Assembly (NCBI RefSeq): GCF_900163815.1
Contig: NZ_FUKO01000023.1
Span: 103,278 to 167,277 of the forward strand
DNA: 64,000 nucleotides
Direction: 5' to 3'
From: Microbacterium esteraromaticum
GTDB taxonomy: Bacteria; Actinomycetota; Actinomycetes; Actinomycetales; Microbacteriaceae
The translations under genes were made by a program, and so were the position numbers. The stretch's first letter is position 1. Each line of letters begins with the position of its first letter. This document shows, in pieces, positions 28,506-37,004 of the stretch. The notes under the pieces are model-generated. The model was not told where the DNA came from and did no database searches. It saw nothing but the letters and a program-made list of their open reading frames with translations.

Positions 28506-29111
28506 GTGAGCACCATGCCCACCCTTGACACCCCCGTCACTCTGACGATCTCGCCCGACGGCGGCATCGACGGACGCTCCCGCCGGTACGAGAAGTTTCT
28601 CGGCGACATGGCGGGCGTCTATCGCGATGCCGAGGCGTGGCAGGCGGCCGTCAGCGCGCGCGGCGCGGACGAACTTGTGTATTGGGTGGACGACCACCGC
28701 TATCAAGAGGGCCCTGGTGCGCTCATCGTCGGCACCAGCACGCTGCTGCCAGGCCGCATCGGCGATGAGTTCGCCGTGACCCGAGGCCACCTGCACGCCA
28801 TCGCCGACCGGGCCGAGCTCTACCACTGCCTCAGCGGCCACGGCGTGATGCTGCTGGAGACGGTCGACGGACAGTCCATGGCGGTCGAGCTCACCCCGGG
28901 CAAGGCTGTGAACGTTCCGGGCCACTGGATTCACCGCAGCGTGAACGTGGGCGACGAGCCGTTCGTGACACTGTTCTGCTACGCGGCCGATGCGGGTCAG
29001 GATTACGCCCTGATTGCGGATGCTGGAGGCATGAAGAGCCTCGTCGTCGCCGATGGTGACGGGTGGATGCTCACTCCGAACCCCGACCACACCGGCTACC
29101 GGAAGGCCTGA
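28506..29111 (+). CDS. Cupin-type (archaeal-style) phosphoglucose isomerase
   Basis: Cupin isomerase of 201 aa. Metal ligands H95 and H97 (RGHLHA), E104 (AELYHC) and H143 (GHWIHRS) keep the spacing I recall for Pyrococcus furiosus phosphoglucose isomerase (H88, H90, E97, H136). GTG start follows AGGAGG by 7 nt. Bacteria with this enzyme usually also have a classical Pgi, so within this sugar cluster it may isomerise a different sugar phosphate. It is divergent from the FGGY kinase and probably co-regulated with it. Confidence 0.85.
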   Translation: MSTMPTLDTPVTLTISPDGGIDGRSRRYEKFLGDMAGVYRDAEAWQAAVSARGADELVYWVDDHRYQEGPGALIVGTSTLLPGRIGDEFAVTRGHLHAIADRAELYHCLSGHGVMLLETVDGQSMAVELTPGKAVNVPGHWIHRSVNVGDEPFVTLFCYAADAGQDYALIADAGGMKSLVVADGDGWMLTPNPDHTGYRKA

Positions 29112-29212
29112 CGGCTTCTTCGGGGTCATTCGCCTGCTCTGGTTTGCCTTGAGTCAGTTCTGCTTCAAGGGTCGCGAATGGCTGCGTCCCACTCTCGGAA
29201 ACGGCGGATCGG

Positions 29213-29437
29213 GGCACTGTCTCGGGCGGTGGGCTCGCGCCGCGCGCTGACGGCTTCGATCAGCCGCGTTCGTACGTCGAGGTCGACTCGATCGATGACA
29301 CGATCGCCGCGGCGAAAGCGGCGGGGGCGACCGTGGATGCCGAGAAGCAGGCGATCACCGGCACCAGCTCGTGGGCGGTGATCGTAGACCCCGACGGAAA
29401 CAAGATCGGCCTGTTCGAGGGGATGGTCGGGGAGTGA
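29213..29437 (+). pseudogene. VOC/glyoxalase-fold protein, C-terminal remnant
   Basis: A reading frame ending at a TGA encodes GTVSGGGLAPRADGFDQPRS, then YVEVDSIDDTIAAAKAAGA and AVIVDPDGNKIGLFEGM, the C-terminal half of a VOC-superfamily protein. No start codon or N-terminal half can be joined to it, so it looks like a truncated gene. The rest of the 29112-29572 gap (29112-29212 and 29438-29572) shows no gene or clear signal to me. Confidence 0.7.
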
Positions 29438-29572
29438 GTGCGAACTGGAGCAGATCGACCTGAACGCCTCAGAACGGTACGAGCGCGGGCTCGGGCTCAT
29501 ATTTCAAGTATGAACAGGGCCACCGACATTGCCTTCGGGCGAGTGGCAGATCGCACGCAGGAACACCGCGAT

Positions 29573-30250
29573 TCAGCCCTCGGCCGTCCAGGGCTGCAAC
29601 CCGCTCACGCGAAGCGTGACGTTCACGCGTCCGGTCAGCCCTAAAAATGCCGGGGAGGTGCCCGCGAAAACCTTCGTCACACCGTGATAGGCCATCCGTG
29701 CTTCGCGACCGAATACGAAGAGATCGCCGCTCTCCAGCCGCACATCGTCGTAGGGTTTGGTCCGCGACTCGTTGTTGCCGAATCGGAACCGACAGGCATC
29801 GCCGAGGGTGAGGGAGACGACCGGGTCTCGTGCGGTCTCTTCTTGATCGCGGTGCATGCCCATCTGCGCGCTGCCGTCGTAGAAGTTGATCACCGCGACG
29901 TCGTAGTCTCCGGAGAGTTCATGGTCAGAGCCATACGCCTCTGCGACCGCTCTGCGGGCGAGAACGTTGAGGAAGACCGGAAAAGGCTTGACCGGAGCCC
30001 CGTCGCCATCGATGGCGTTCTTCGTGTACCGGTAGGGAACCCAATGCCACCCCAGACAGACCTGGCGCGCACTCATCTTGCCGCCACCCGGCGTGCGAAC
30101 TTCACGCAATCCAGCGGGGGGCCTCGCCCACTCGCGGCACATCGCCAGCAGATCCCTCTGCGCATCGGCATCCAGCCAATCCGGAACATGCACCGCGCCC
30201 GGTCGCAACTCGGCTCTCTCGCGGTCGAACGAAAGCTCATCCTGCGGCAT
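29573..30250 (-). CDS. alkB: AlkB-family DNA/RNA alkylation repair dioxygenase
   Basis: 2-oxoglutarate/Fe(II) dioxygenase of 225 aa that would remove methyl groups from 1-methyladenine and 3-methylcytosine. Iron ligands are H133 and D135 (MHRDQEE) and H189 (AYHGV); the 2-oxoglutarate signature RxNxTxR is R208 to R214 (GRVNVTLR). VCLGWHWVPYRYT and VINFYDGSAQMGMH are family-typical. There is no Shine-Dalgarno; TATGCT lies 6 nt before the ATG, suggesting a leaderless transcript. Confidence 0.92.
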   Translation of the reverse strand: MPQDELSFDRERAELRPGAVHVPDWLDADAQRDLLAMCREWARPPAGLREVRTPGGGKMSARQVCLGWHWVPYRYTKNAIDGDGAPVKPFPVFLNVLARRAVAEAYGSDHELSGDYDVAVINFYDGSAQMGMHRDQEETARDPVVSLTLGDACRFRFGNNESRTKPYDDVRLESGDLFVFGREARMAYHGVTKVFAGTSPAFLGLTGRVNVTLRVSGLQPWTAEG

Positions 30251-30256
30251 GCGTCG

Positions 30257-30262
30257 AGCATA
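30257..30262 (-). promoter_or_regulatory. -10 box TATGCT for leaderless alkB
   Basis: On the minus strand TATGCT is followed by exactly 6 nt and the ATG of alkB. The spacing puts the transcription start at the start codon. No -35 consensus is evident. Confidence 0.5.
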
Positions 30263-30300
30263 ACGCCGTGGCGGCGCGCGCAGGCAGATCTGCTCACCTT

Positions 30301-30362
30301 ATGTATACGCAATGGTCAGAAATGTCGCATCCACTGGCTTTCCTGGCCCGCTGTGTATACGC
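30301..30362. promoter_or_regulatory. Paired operator-like sites RTGTATACGC before the GntR gene
   Basis: ATGTATACGC (30301-30310) and GTGTATACGC (30353-30362) share nine bases centred on the palindrome GTATAC and are 52 bp apart, about five helical turns. The second site overlaps the probable -10 box (TACGCT, 30358-30363) of the regulator gene. Autorepression by the GntR protein, possibly through looping, is a reasonable inference. Confidence 0.6.
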
Positions 30363-30369
30363 TGACGGT

Positions 30370-31032
30370 ATGAGCGTCGTCGTCGATCGGGTCCGCGCGG
30401 GTGATCGCGCGTACGTCACGCTGCTCGAAGAGATCCAGTCCGGCGCCCTGCCCGCTGGTGCCGTTCTGGCCGAGGTCGAGCAGTCCGAGCGCCTCGGGGT
30501 CAGCCGGACCCCCATGCGCGAAGCGCTGCGGCGACTGGTCGCCGAAGGGCTCGCCGTGCAGCAATCGCCGCGAGTCACCGTCGTCGCTGGCCTCGATGCT
30601 TCCGACATCCGCGCGCTGTTCGAGATCCGCCGGGCACTCGAAGAGAGCTCGGCCCGACTCGCCGCCGAGCGAGGGGATGCTGCCGCCTTCGCCGCACTCG
30701 CCGATGAGTTCGCGCACGTCGACCTGGCCCGTGCCGAAGGGCGCGACGCGTACTACGCGCTGATAGCCCGCTTCGACACCGTCCTCGACGCCGCCGTCGG
30801 CAACGACTACCTCAGCTCGGCGCTGCGCACCGTGCGCACGCACCTCGTGCGGGTGCGGCGGATGGCCCGTGACAAGCCGGAGCGCCTGGCAGCATCCGCC
30901 TCCGAACACCGCCTCATCGCGCGCGCTCTCGCCGACCGCGACGCCGACCTCGCCGCGCACGCCACGCACGTGCACCTGCACAACGCGCTCGACAGCATCC
31001 TCGAATCACTCCAGAGCCCCGCTCTCACGTGA
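30370..31032 (+). CDS. GntR-family (FCD) regulator of the propionate genes
   Basis: Regulator of 220 aa with a GntR winged helix ([23 protein letters not shown]) and an all-helical FCD ligand domain ([36 protein letters not shown]). It precedes prpD by 37 nt on the same strand, a usual arrangement for methylcitrate-cycle regulators. I chose the ATG giving [18 protein letters not shown] lies 6 nt before it and no Shine-Dalgarno is seen, so translation may be leaderless. Confidence 0.86.
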   Translation: MSVVVDRVRAGDRAYVTLLEEIQSGALPAGAVLAEVEQSERLGVSRTPMREALRRLVAEGLAVQQSPRVTVVAGLDASDIRALFEIRRALEESSARLAAERGDAAAFAALADEFAHVDLARAEGRDAYYALIARFDTVLDAAVGNDYLSSALRTVRTHLVRVRRMARDKPERLAASASEHRLIARALADRDADLAAHATHVHLHNALDSILESLQSPALT

Positions 31033-31069
31033 TCCAGCCCACGAACTCCGCTCCGAACGAAGGAATACG

Positions 31070-32596
31070 ATGACCGTCAACCACCACGTCCGCGTCTACC
31101 GCTCCGAAGAAGACCTGCCCCGCGAGAACCAGCTCGCGTGGAAGATCGCCGAGGTCGCCACCGATTCCGTCGAGGTCGAGGCCGACGTCGTCGACATGAT
31201 CATCAACCGCATCATCGACAACGCGTCGGTCGCTGCGGCATCGCTCACCCGCGCACCGATCAACGCCGCCCGCGCACAGGCGTTCGCGCACCCCGTCTCC
31301 ACCGGCGGCAAGGGCGCCACCGTCTTCGGCGCCGCGCTCGACGAGCACACCAGCCCCGAATGGGCCGCGTGGGCCAACGGCGTCGCCGTGCGCGAGCTCG
31401 ACTACCACGACACCTTCCTCGCGGCCGACTACTCGCACCCCGGTGACAACATCCCGCCGATCCTCGCCGTCGCCCAGCACGTCGGCAGCGACGGCCAGGC
31501 ACTGGTGCGCGGCCTCGCGACCGGTTACGAGATCCAGGTCGACCTGGTCAAGGCCATCTGCCTGCACAAGCACAAGATCGACCACGTCGCCCACCTCGGA
31601 CCCTCCGCCGCCGCAGGCATCGGAACGCTCCTCGGTCTCGACGCCGAGACCATCTACCAGGCCGTGTCGCAGGCGCTGCACACGACCACCGCGACCCGTC
31701 AGAGCCGCAAGGGCGAGATCTCGACCTGGAAGGCACACGCCCCGGCCTTCGCCGGCAAGATGGCCGTCGAAGCCGTCGACCGTGCGATGCGCGGCCAGAC
31801 CTCCCCGTCGCCGATCTATGAAGGCGAAGACGGTGTCATCGCCTGGATGCTGGACGGCCCGGACGCCGCCTACGACGTGCCGCTGCCCGCCGCTGGCGAG
31901 GCCAAGCGCGCCATCCTCGACACGTACACGAAGGAGCACTCGGCCGAGTACCAGGCGCAGGCCTGGATCGACCTCGCCCGCAAGCTGCACGGCGAGCGCC
32001 CCGAGCTCGGCGACCCGGCGAACATCGAGAGCATCGTGCTGCACACGTCGCACCACACGCACTATGTGATCGGCTCCGGCGCCAACGACCCGCAGAAGTA
32101 CGACCCCACGGCCTCGCGCGAGACGCTCGACCACTCGATTCCGTACATCTTCGCTGTCGCGCTGCAGGACGGCAGCTGGCACCACGTCGACTCCTACGCT
32201 CCTGAGCGCGCGGCCCGCGAGGACACCGTGGCGCTGTGGCAGAAGATCAGCACGCTCGAAGACGCGGAGTGGACCCGCCGCTACCACTCGCTCGACATCA
32301 GCGAGAAGGCATTCGGTGGTCGGGTGGAGATCACGCTGACCGACGGCACGAAGGTGGTCGATGAGATCGCCGTCGCCGACGCGCACCCGCTCGGCGCTCG
32401 TCCGTTCGCCCGCGAGAACTACATCAACAAGTTCCGCGTCCTCGCGGAGCCCGTGCTCGAGGCTGCCGAGATCGAGCGCTTCCTCGAGCTCGTCCAGCGC
32501 CTGCCCGAGCTGACCGCCGCCGAGGTCGCTGAGCTGTCGATCATCGCGAAGCCGGGACTTCTGGCATCCGCCCCCGCCCCTGCCGGACTGTTCTGA
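31070..32596 (+). CDS. prpD: 2-methylcitrate dehydratase
   Basis: PrpD/MmgE-family enzyme of 508 aa dehydrating 2-methylcitrate in the methylcitrate cycle. Conserved parts include [61 protein letters not shown] and [20 protein letters not shown]. It starts at the ATG after GAAGGAATACG. It leads the prpDBC set, although a 166-nt repeat-bearing gap separates it from prpB. PrpD-type organisms rely on an aconitase for the rehydration step. Confidence 0.94.
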   Translation: MTVNHHVRVYRSEEDLPRENQLAWKIAEVATDSVEVEADVVDMIINRIIDNASVAAASLTRAPINAARAQAFAHPVSTGGKGATVFGAALDEHTSPEWAAWANGVAVRELDYHDTFLAADYSHPGDNIPPILAVAQHVGSDGQALVRGLATGYEIQVDLVKAICLHKHKIDHVAHLGPSAAAGIGTLLGLDAETIYQAVSQALHTTTATRQSRKGEISTWKAHAPAFAGKMAVEAVDRAMRGQTSPSPIYEGEDGVIAWMLDGPDAAYDVPLPAAGEAKRAILDTYTKEHSAEYQAQAWIDLARKLHGERPELGDPANIESIVLHTSHHTHYVIGSGANDPQKYDPTASRETLDHSIPYIFAVALQDGSWHHVDSYAPERAAREDTVALWQKISTLEDAEWTRRYHSLDISEKAFGGRVEITLTDGTKVVDEIAVADAHPLGARPFARENYINKFRVLAEPVLEAAEIERFLELVQRLPELTAAEVAELSIIAKPGLLASAPAPAGLF

Positions 32597-32611
32597 TGGG
32601 TGCGCCGTCGA

Positions 32612-32738
32612 CCATGTCTCAGAAGCGGCGCGAGCGCGGCGAGCGGACCCGCGCATTCTGGGACACGCTTGCGGGGCATGTCTCAGAAAAGGCCGGTGTG
32701 AGCAGACGGAACCCACCGTTTCTGGGACATGCTTCAAC
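32612..32738. repeat. Alternating TGTCYCAGAA inverted repeats between prpD and prpB
   Basis: Four copies of a 10-bp word alternate in orientation: TGTCTCAGAA, TTCTGGGACA, TGTCTCAGAA, TTCTGGGACA. Each opposing pair could form a hairpin. The array sits inside the prp operon and could cause partial termination or RNA processing between prpD and prpB. No matching sequence is seen elsewhere in the window. Confidence 0.75.
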
Positions 32739-32762
32739 GCCCGCGCTGGAAGGAGCTTTCTG

Positions 32763-33665
32763 ATGCTTTACGCGACAACCCCACCGGCCGAGAAGCGACG
32801 GCTGTTCCGGGAGCGCCTCGCCACCGGTGAGCTGCTGCGCTTTCCCGGTGCGTTCAACCCGCTCAGCGCTCGACTCATCGAGCAGAAGGGCTTCGAGGGC
32901 GTCTACATCTCCGGAGCCGTGCTGTCTGCCGATCTCGGGCTCCCCGACATCGGACTGACGACGCTCACCGAGGTCGCCGGCCGCGGGCAGCAGATCGCGC
33001 GAATGACCGAGCTGCCCGCGATCATCGACGCCGACACCGGCTTCGGCGAGCCGATGAACGTGGCTCGAACCATCCAGACGCTCGAGGATGCCGGCCTCGC
33101 CGGTGCCCACATCGAGGACCAGATCAACCCGAAGCGGTGCGGTCACCTCGATGGCAAGGCCGTCGTCGACGAGCAGACGGCGCTGAAGCGCATCCGGGCT
33201 GCGGTCGATGCCCGCCGCGACGAGAACTTCCTCGTCATGGCGCGCACCGACATCGCCGCCGTCGATGGGATCGAAGCGGCGAAGGATCGCGCGAAGGCGC
33301 TGGTGGATGCCGGTGCCGACGCGATCTTCCCCGAGGCGATGCGCTCGCTTTCGGAGTTCGCGGCGATGCGAGATGCCGTCGACGTGCCGATCCTCGCCAA
33401 CATGACGGAGTTCGGCAAGAGTGACCTCTTCTCGGCCGACCAGCTGCGCGACGTCGGCGTGAATATCGTCATCTGGCCGGTGTCGATGCTGCGCATCGCG
33501 ATGGGTGCGGCCGGGCGTGCACTCGATACGCTGATCGATGACGGGCACCTGACCTCGAAGCTCGGCGAGATGCAGCACCGCGCCGATCTCTACGATCTGA
33601 TCGACTACGAGTCGTACAACCATTTCGACTCCGGCGTCTTCAATTTCACCATCACGAAGGAGTGA
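32763..33665 (+). CDS. prpB: Methylisocitrate lyase
   Basis: Enzyme of 300 aa splitting 2-methylisocitrate into pyruvate and succinate. The catalytic loop KRCGH is at 124-128, with the metal-site segment IDADTGFGEP at 88-97 and ARTDIAA later. The C-terminal YESYNHFDSGVFNF is typical of PrpB. GAAGGAG precedes the ATG. prpC follows after 3 nt. Confidence 0.95.
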   Translation: MLYATTPPAEKRRLFRERLATGELLRFPGAFNPLSARLIEQKGFEGVYISGAVLSADLGLPDIGLTTLTEVAGRGQQIARMTELPAIIDADTGFGEPMNVARTIQTLEDAGLAGAHIEDQINPKRCGHLDGKAVVDEQTALKRIRAAVDARRDENFLVMARTDIAAVDGIEAAKDRAKALVDAGADAIFPEAMRSLSEFAAMRDAVDVPILANMTEFGKSDLFSADQLRDVGVNIVIWPVSMLRIAMGAAGRALDTLIDDGHLTSKLGEMQHRADLYDLIDYESYNHFDSGVFNFTITKE

Positions 33666-33668
33666 GCA

Positions 33669-34859
33669 ATGGCTGACAACGACATCAAGAAGGGTCTCGC
33701 CGGGGTCGTCGCCGATGTGACGGCGATCAGCAAGGTCAACCCTGAGACGAACAGCCTGCTGTACCGGGGCTATCCGGTGCAGGAGCTCGCGGCGACCCAG
33801 TCGTTCGAGGCTGTCGCCTACCTGCTGTGGCACGGTGAGCTGCCCAGCGCCGCGCAGCTGGCCGAGTTCCGGGCGATCGAGCGCGCGCACCGCGCCCTCA
33901 CCGCCGAGGTGAAGACCGCGATCGACGCGCTGCCGCTGGATTCGCACCCGATGGACGAGGTGCGCACCGCCGTCAGCGTCATCGGCGCGATCGAGACGGC
34001 CGGGGTCGGAAACGTGCTGGATGCCGTCGGCACGCCCGAGCAGAACCTGCAGCGCAGTCTGCAGCTGTTCGCCGCACTCCCGGCGATCGTTTCTTACGGG
34101 CAGCGTCGTCGGCGCGGCCTCGAGGCCGTCGAGTCGCGTGACGATCTTGATTACGCCGCGAACTTCCTCTGGCTGACGTTCGGCGAGGAGCCCGACGCCG
34201 TCGTCGTCGACGCATTCAACCGCTCGATGATCCTCTACGCCGAGCACTCCTTCAATGCCTCCACGTTCACTGCGCGCGTCATCACTTCGACGCTCAGTGA
34301 CATGTACTCGGCTGTCGTCGGCGCGATCGGTGCGCTGAAGGGGCCGCTGCACGGCGGAGCCAACGAGGCCGTCATGCACGTCTTCGATGAGATCGGCTCC
34401 GCCTCCGAGGTCTCCGGCTGGCTCGACACCGCTCTCGCCGAGAAGCGCAAGATCATGGGCTTCGGGCACCGCGTCTACAAGCGCGGCGACTCGCGGGTGC
34501 CGACCATGAAGGCGGCCCTCGACACGCTGGTCGCGCACTATGACCGCCCCGACGTCGCCGAGCTGTATGACACCCTGGAGAGTGAGTTCGTCTCGCGCAA
34601 GGGCATCTATCCGAACCTCGACTACCCGTCGGGCCCGGCGTACAACCTCATCGGCTACGACACGCTCACCTTCACGCCGCTGTTCATCGCCGCACGCATC
34701 ACCGGGTGGACCGCGCACATCCTCGAGCAGCAGGCCTCGAACGCGCTGATCCGCCCGCTGTCGGCCTACAACGGTCCGGATGAGCGGCACATCGAAGAAT
34801 ACGAGCCGGATACCGCGGCCATCGACGTGCAGGAGCGCCCCGAGGAAGCGGCCGGCTGA
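33669..34859 (+). CDS. prpC: 2-methylcitrate synthase
   Basis: Citrate-synthase-family enzyme of 396 aa condensing propionyl-CoA with oxaloacetate. The N-terminus KKGLAGVVADVTAISKVNPE and LLYRGYPVQELA are typical of the methylcitrate-synthase branch. Active-site segments are GPLHGGANEAVMH, GFGHRVYK and SEFVSRKGIYPNLDYPSGPAY. The stop overlaps the thiolase start by one base (TGATG). Position with prpD and prpB makes it PrpC rather than the main citrate synthase. Confidence 0.94.
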   Translation: MADNDIKKGLAGVVADVTAISKVNPETNSLLYRGYPVQELAATQSFEAVAYLLWHGELPSAAQLAEFRAIERAHRALTAEVKTAIDALPLDSHPMDEVRTAVSVIGAIETAGVGNVLDAVGTPEQNLQRSLQLFAALPAIVSYGQRRRRGLEAVESRDDLDYAANFLWLTFGEEPDAVVVDAFNRSMILYAEHSFNASTFTARVITSTLSDMYSAVVGAIGALKGPLHGGANEAVMHVFDEIGSASEVSGWLDTALAEKRKIMGFGHRVYKRGDSRVPTMKAALDTLVAHYDRPDVAELYDTLESEFVSRKGIYPNLDYPSGPAYNLIGYDTLTFTPLFIAARITGWTAHILEQQASNALIRPLSAYNGPDERHIEEYEPDTAAIDVQERPEEAAG

Positions 34860-36043
34860 TGGCTCCCGCGCAGGGCAAAGTCGCTATCGTCGCGGGTGCC
34901 CGAACGGCCGTGGGTCGCTTCGGCGGCGCGTTCAAGGACACCGCGGCGCATGAGCTGGGCGCGGCCGCGACCGCGGAGGCACTGCGCCGCTCGGGCATCG
35001 CGCCCGAGCGCGTGGGCGAGGTCGTCATCGGCACGATCGGTCAGGTCGCCGGCGACGCCTACATCTCCCGTCGCATCGCACTCGCTGCGGGACTGGATGT
35101 GAACACCCCCGCCTTCACCGTGAACCGCCTGTGCGGTTCGGGGCTGCAGGCCATCTGGTCGGGTGCGCAGGAGCTGCTCTGGGGCAGCACCGACGTGGTC
35201 GTCGCCGGCGGCGCCGAGAACATGACCCGGATGCCGTTCTACGACTTCAACGCACGGTTCAACGACCGCTTCGGCCACCGCCAGCTGCTCGACGGCACGA
35301 TCTCGATGCTCACCGACCCGTTCACGAACAAGCACATGGGAACGACCGCCGAGAACGTCGCAACGCGCTTCGGCGTCACTCGCGAAGAGCAGGACGCCTT
35401 CGCCCTCGAATCCCAGCAGCGGGCGGCGGCGGATGCTGCGCACGCGGCATTTGCGGAAGAGATCGTCACGGTCACCAGCTCCGGCCGCAAGCCGGTAGAG
35501 GTGTCGAAGGATGAGCATCCGCGCCCGGACACCACGCTCGAGACCCTGGCTGGGCTCCCCGCCGCGTTCGCCGAAGGCGGGACCGTCACGGCGGGCAACG
35601 CCTCCGGCATCAACGATGGTGCCGCGGCGGCCGTGCTGATGCGCGAAGAGGATGCGCGCGCCGAAGGTGCGCCCGTGCTGGCGACGATCGAGGCCGTGAC
35701 CACGGCGGCTCTCGAGCCCGAGATCATGGGCTATGCGCCCACGCTTGCGCTGAAGAAGCTCTTCGCGCAGACGCGGCTGACTCCGGCGGATATTTCGACC
35801 GTGGAGCTGAACGAGGCGTTCGCCTCGCAGGTGCTCGCCGTCATCCGCGATGCCGAGCTGGATCCTGCTCGAACGAACCCGTACGGCGGTGCGATCGCGC
35901 TGGGCCACCCGGTCGGTGCGACCGGTGCGATCCTGACGATCCGGGCGGCGCTCACACTGCAGCGCACCGGCGGAGAATACGCGATCGTCACCATGTGCAT
36001 CGGCGGCGGGCAGGCGCTGGCTGCGCTGCTCAAGCGCGGCTGA
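34859..36043 (+). CDS. Acetyl-CoA acetyltransferase family thiolase
   Basis: Thiolase of 394 aa. The nucleophile is C92 (RLCGSGLQA); the C-terminal His and Cys lie in GHPVGATGA and MCIGGGQ. NEAFASQ is also conserved. It is fused by TGATG overlap to prpC. It could cleave 2-methylacetoacetyl-CoA from isoleucine into acetyl-CoA and propionyl-CoA, feeding the methylcitrate cycle, or act as a general beta-ketothiolase. The operon position favours the former. Confidence 0.88.
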   Translation: MAPAQGKVAIVAGARTAVGRFGGAFKDTAAHELGAAATAEALRRSGIAPERVGEVVIGTIGQVAGDAYISRRIALAAGLDVNTPAFTVNRLCGSGLQAIWSGAQELLWGSTDVVVAGGAENMTRMPFYDFNARFNDRFGHRQLLDGTISMLTDPFTNKHMGTTAENVATRFGVTREEQDAFALESQQRAAADAAHAAFAEEIVTVTSSGRKPVEVSKDEHPRPDTTLETLAGLPAAFAEGGTVTAGNASGINDGAAAAVLMREEDARAEGAPVLATIEAVTTAALEPEIMGYAPTLALKKLFAQTRLTPADISTVELNEAFASQVLAVIRDAELDPARTNPYGGAIALGHPVGATGAILTIRAALTLQRTGGEYAIVTMCIGGGQALAALLKRG

Positions 36044-36082
36044 CAGCCGTCCACGGCGTTGGCAGCCAATTAACGGTTGCAT

Positions 36083-36132
36083 AAGAATGGCTATTTCTTC
36101 TGCGTGAATTGCGCGATCAAGTAGCCATTCTT
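36083..36132. promoter_or_regulatory. Inverted repeat AAGAATGGCTA / TAGCCATTCTT before the PEP synthetase regulatory gene
   Basis: Perfect 11-bp arms at 36083-36093 and 36122-36132 are separated by 28 nt of relatively AT-rich DNA. The right arm ends 17 nt before the ATG. Centre spacing of 39 bp could present two operator halves on nearby faces, or the arms could pair in RNA or cruciform DNA. No regulator gene adjoins. Confidence 0.65.
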
Positions 36133-36136
36133 TAAC

Positions 36137-36142
36137 TAGCGT
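36137..36142 (+). promoter_or_regulatory. -10 box TAGCGT for leaderless ppsR
   Basis: TAGCGT is 7 nt before the ATG at 36150, where no Shine-Dalgarno exists. The right arm of the inverted repeat ends 4 nt before it, so a bound protein would block the promoter. Confidence 0.45.
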
Positions 36143-36149
36143 TATTGTC

Positions 36150-36983
36150 ATGACCTCACCTGTCGTCGCTGGCGCGCTCACGCGCGCCGCGTACTTCGTG
36201 TCGGACAGCACCGGGGTCACGGCCGAGACGCTCGGTAGCGCGCTGCTGGCGAACTTTCCCGGCATCCGCTTCATCAAGCACACGATTCCGTTCGTCGTGA
36301 CGGATGCCGAGGCGCGCAGCGTCGTGGCGGCGATCGAGGCCGACCACGCCGCGGATCTCGACCCGCTGCTTTTCGTCACGGTTAAGCAGGCCGCTGTCCG
36401 CGGCGTGCTCGCCGCTTCCAAAGCGGTGCTGATCGATCTGCTCGCGGGTCACCTGACCGAGCTCGAGCAGGCGCTCGGCACGACAGCATCCGAACAGCTC
36501 GGCAACTACCACGGCCTCGGCGACACCGACCGGTACTTCGCGCGCATGCGCGCCGTCGAGTACGCCATCGAGCATGACGACGGTCAGAGTTCGCGCGCGC
36601 TCGACCAGGCCGATGTCGTCATCATCGCGCCCTCGCGCTGCGGCAAGACCCCGACGACGATGTACCTCGCCCTGCAGCACGGGCTGCGCGTGGCGAACTA
36701 TCCGCTCACCGATGACGACTTCCCGACCGAGGGGCTGCCGCGCTCGGTGGCGAAGTATGCCGGGCGCTGCTTCGGCCTCACCACGACACCGCTGAGGCTG
36801 AGCCAGGTGCGGCACGAGCGTCGGCCGAGCTCGCGCTACTCCAGCCTCGAGCAGTGCACGATCGAGCTGCGCCGCGCCGAAGACCTCTACCGAAGAAACC
36901 GTGTTCCCTTCCTGAACTCCGCGACGAAAAGCGTCGAGGAGATGTCCGCGGTCATCATGCAGACCATGAAGCTGCGTGCGTGA
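36150..36983 (+). CDS. ppsR: PEP synthetase regulatory kinase/pyrophosphorylase
   Basis: DUF299-family bifunctional regulator of 277 aa that phosphorylates a Thr of PEP synthase with ADP and removes it with phosphate. Motifs seen: AAYFVSDSTGVTAETLG at the N-terminus, then the P-loop IAPSRCGKTPTTMYLA, ANYPLTDDD and FGLTTTPLRLSQVRHERRP. It lies 21 nt before ppsA, so target and regulator form one operon. The gene appears leaderless. Confidence 0.92.
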   Translation: MTSPVVAGALTRAAYFVSDSTGVTAETLGSALLANFPGIRFIKHTIPFVVTDAEARSVVAAIEADHAADLDPLLFVTVKQAAVRGVLAASKAVLIDLLAGHLTELEQALGTTASEQLGNYHGLGDTDRYFARMRAVEYAIEHDDGQSSRALDQADVVIIAPSRCGKTPTTMYLALQHGLRVANYPLTDDDFPTEGLPRSVAKYAGRCFGLTTTPLRLSQVRHERRPSSRYSSLEQCTIELRRAEDLYRRNRVPFLNSATKSVEEMSAVIMQTMKLRA

Positions 36984-37004
36984 CCTGATGAAAGAAGCAT
37001 CGCT

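Noticed and set aside
29438..29572. Small open frame between the VOC remnant and alkB
   Set aside because: No ribosome site, no recognisable protein pattern and partial overlap with alkB antisense.
31025..32737. A 570-codon open frame opposite prpD
   Set aside because: Same reason: an antisense shadow of a conserved gene, with Gly/Val/Asp-rich low-complexity composition.
32619..34790. A 723-codon open frame on the minus strand opposite prpB and prpC
   Set aside because: It mirrors high-GC coding sequence of well-recognised genes, has no family motifs and no start signals. Long antisense frames are normal at this GC content.
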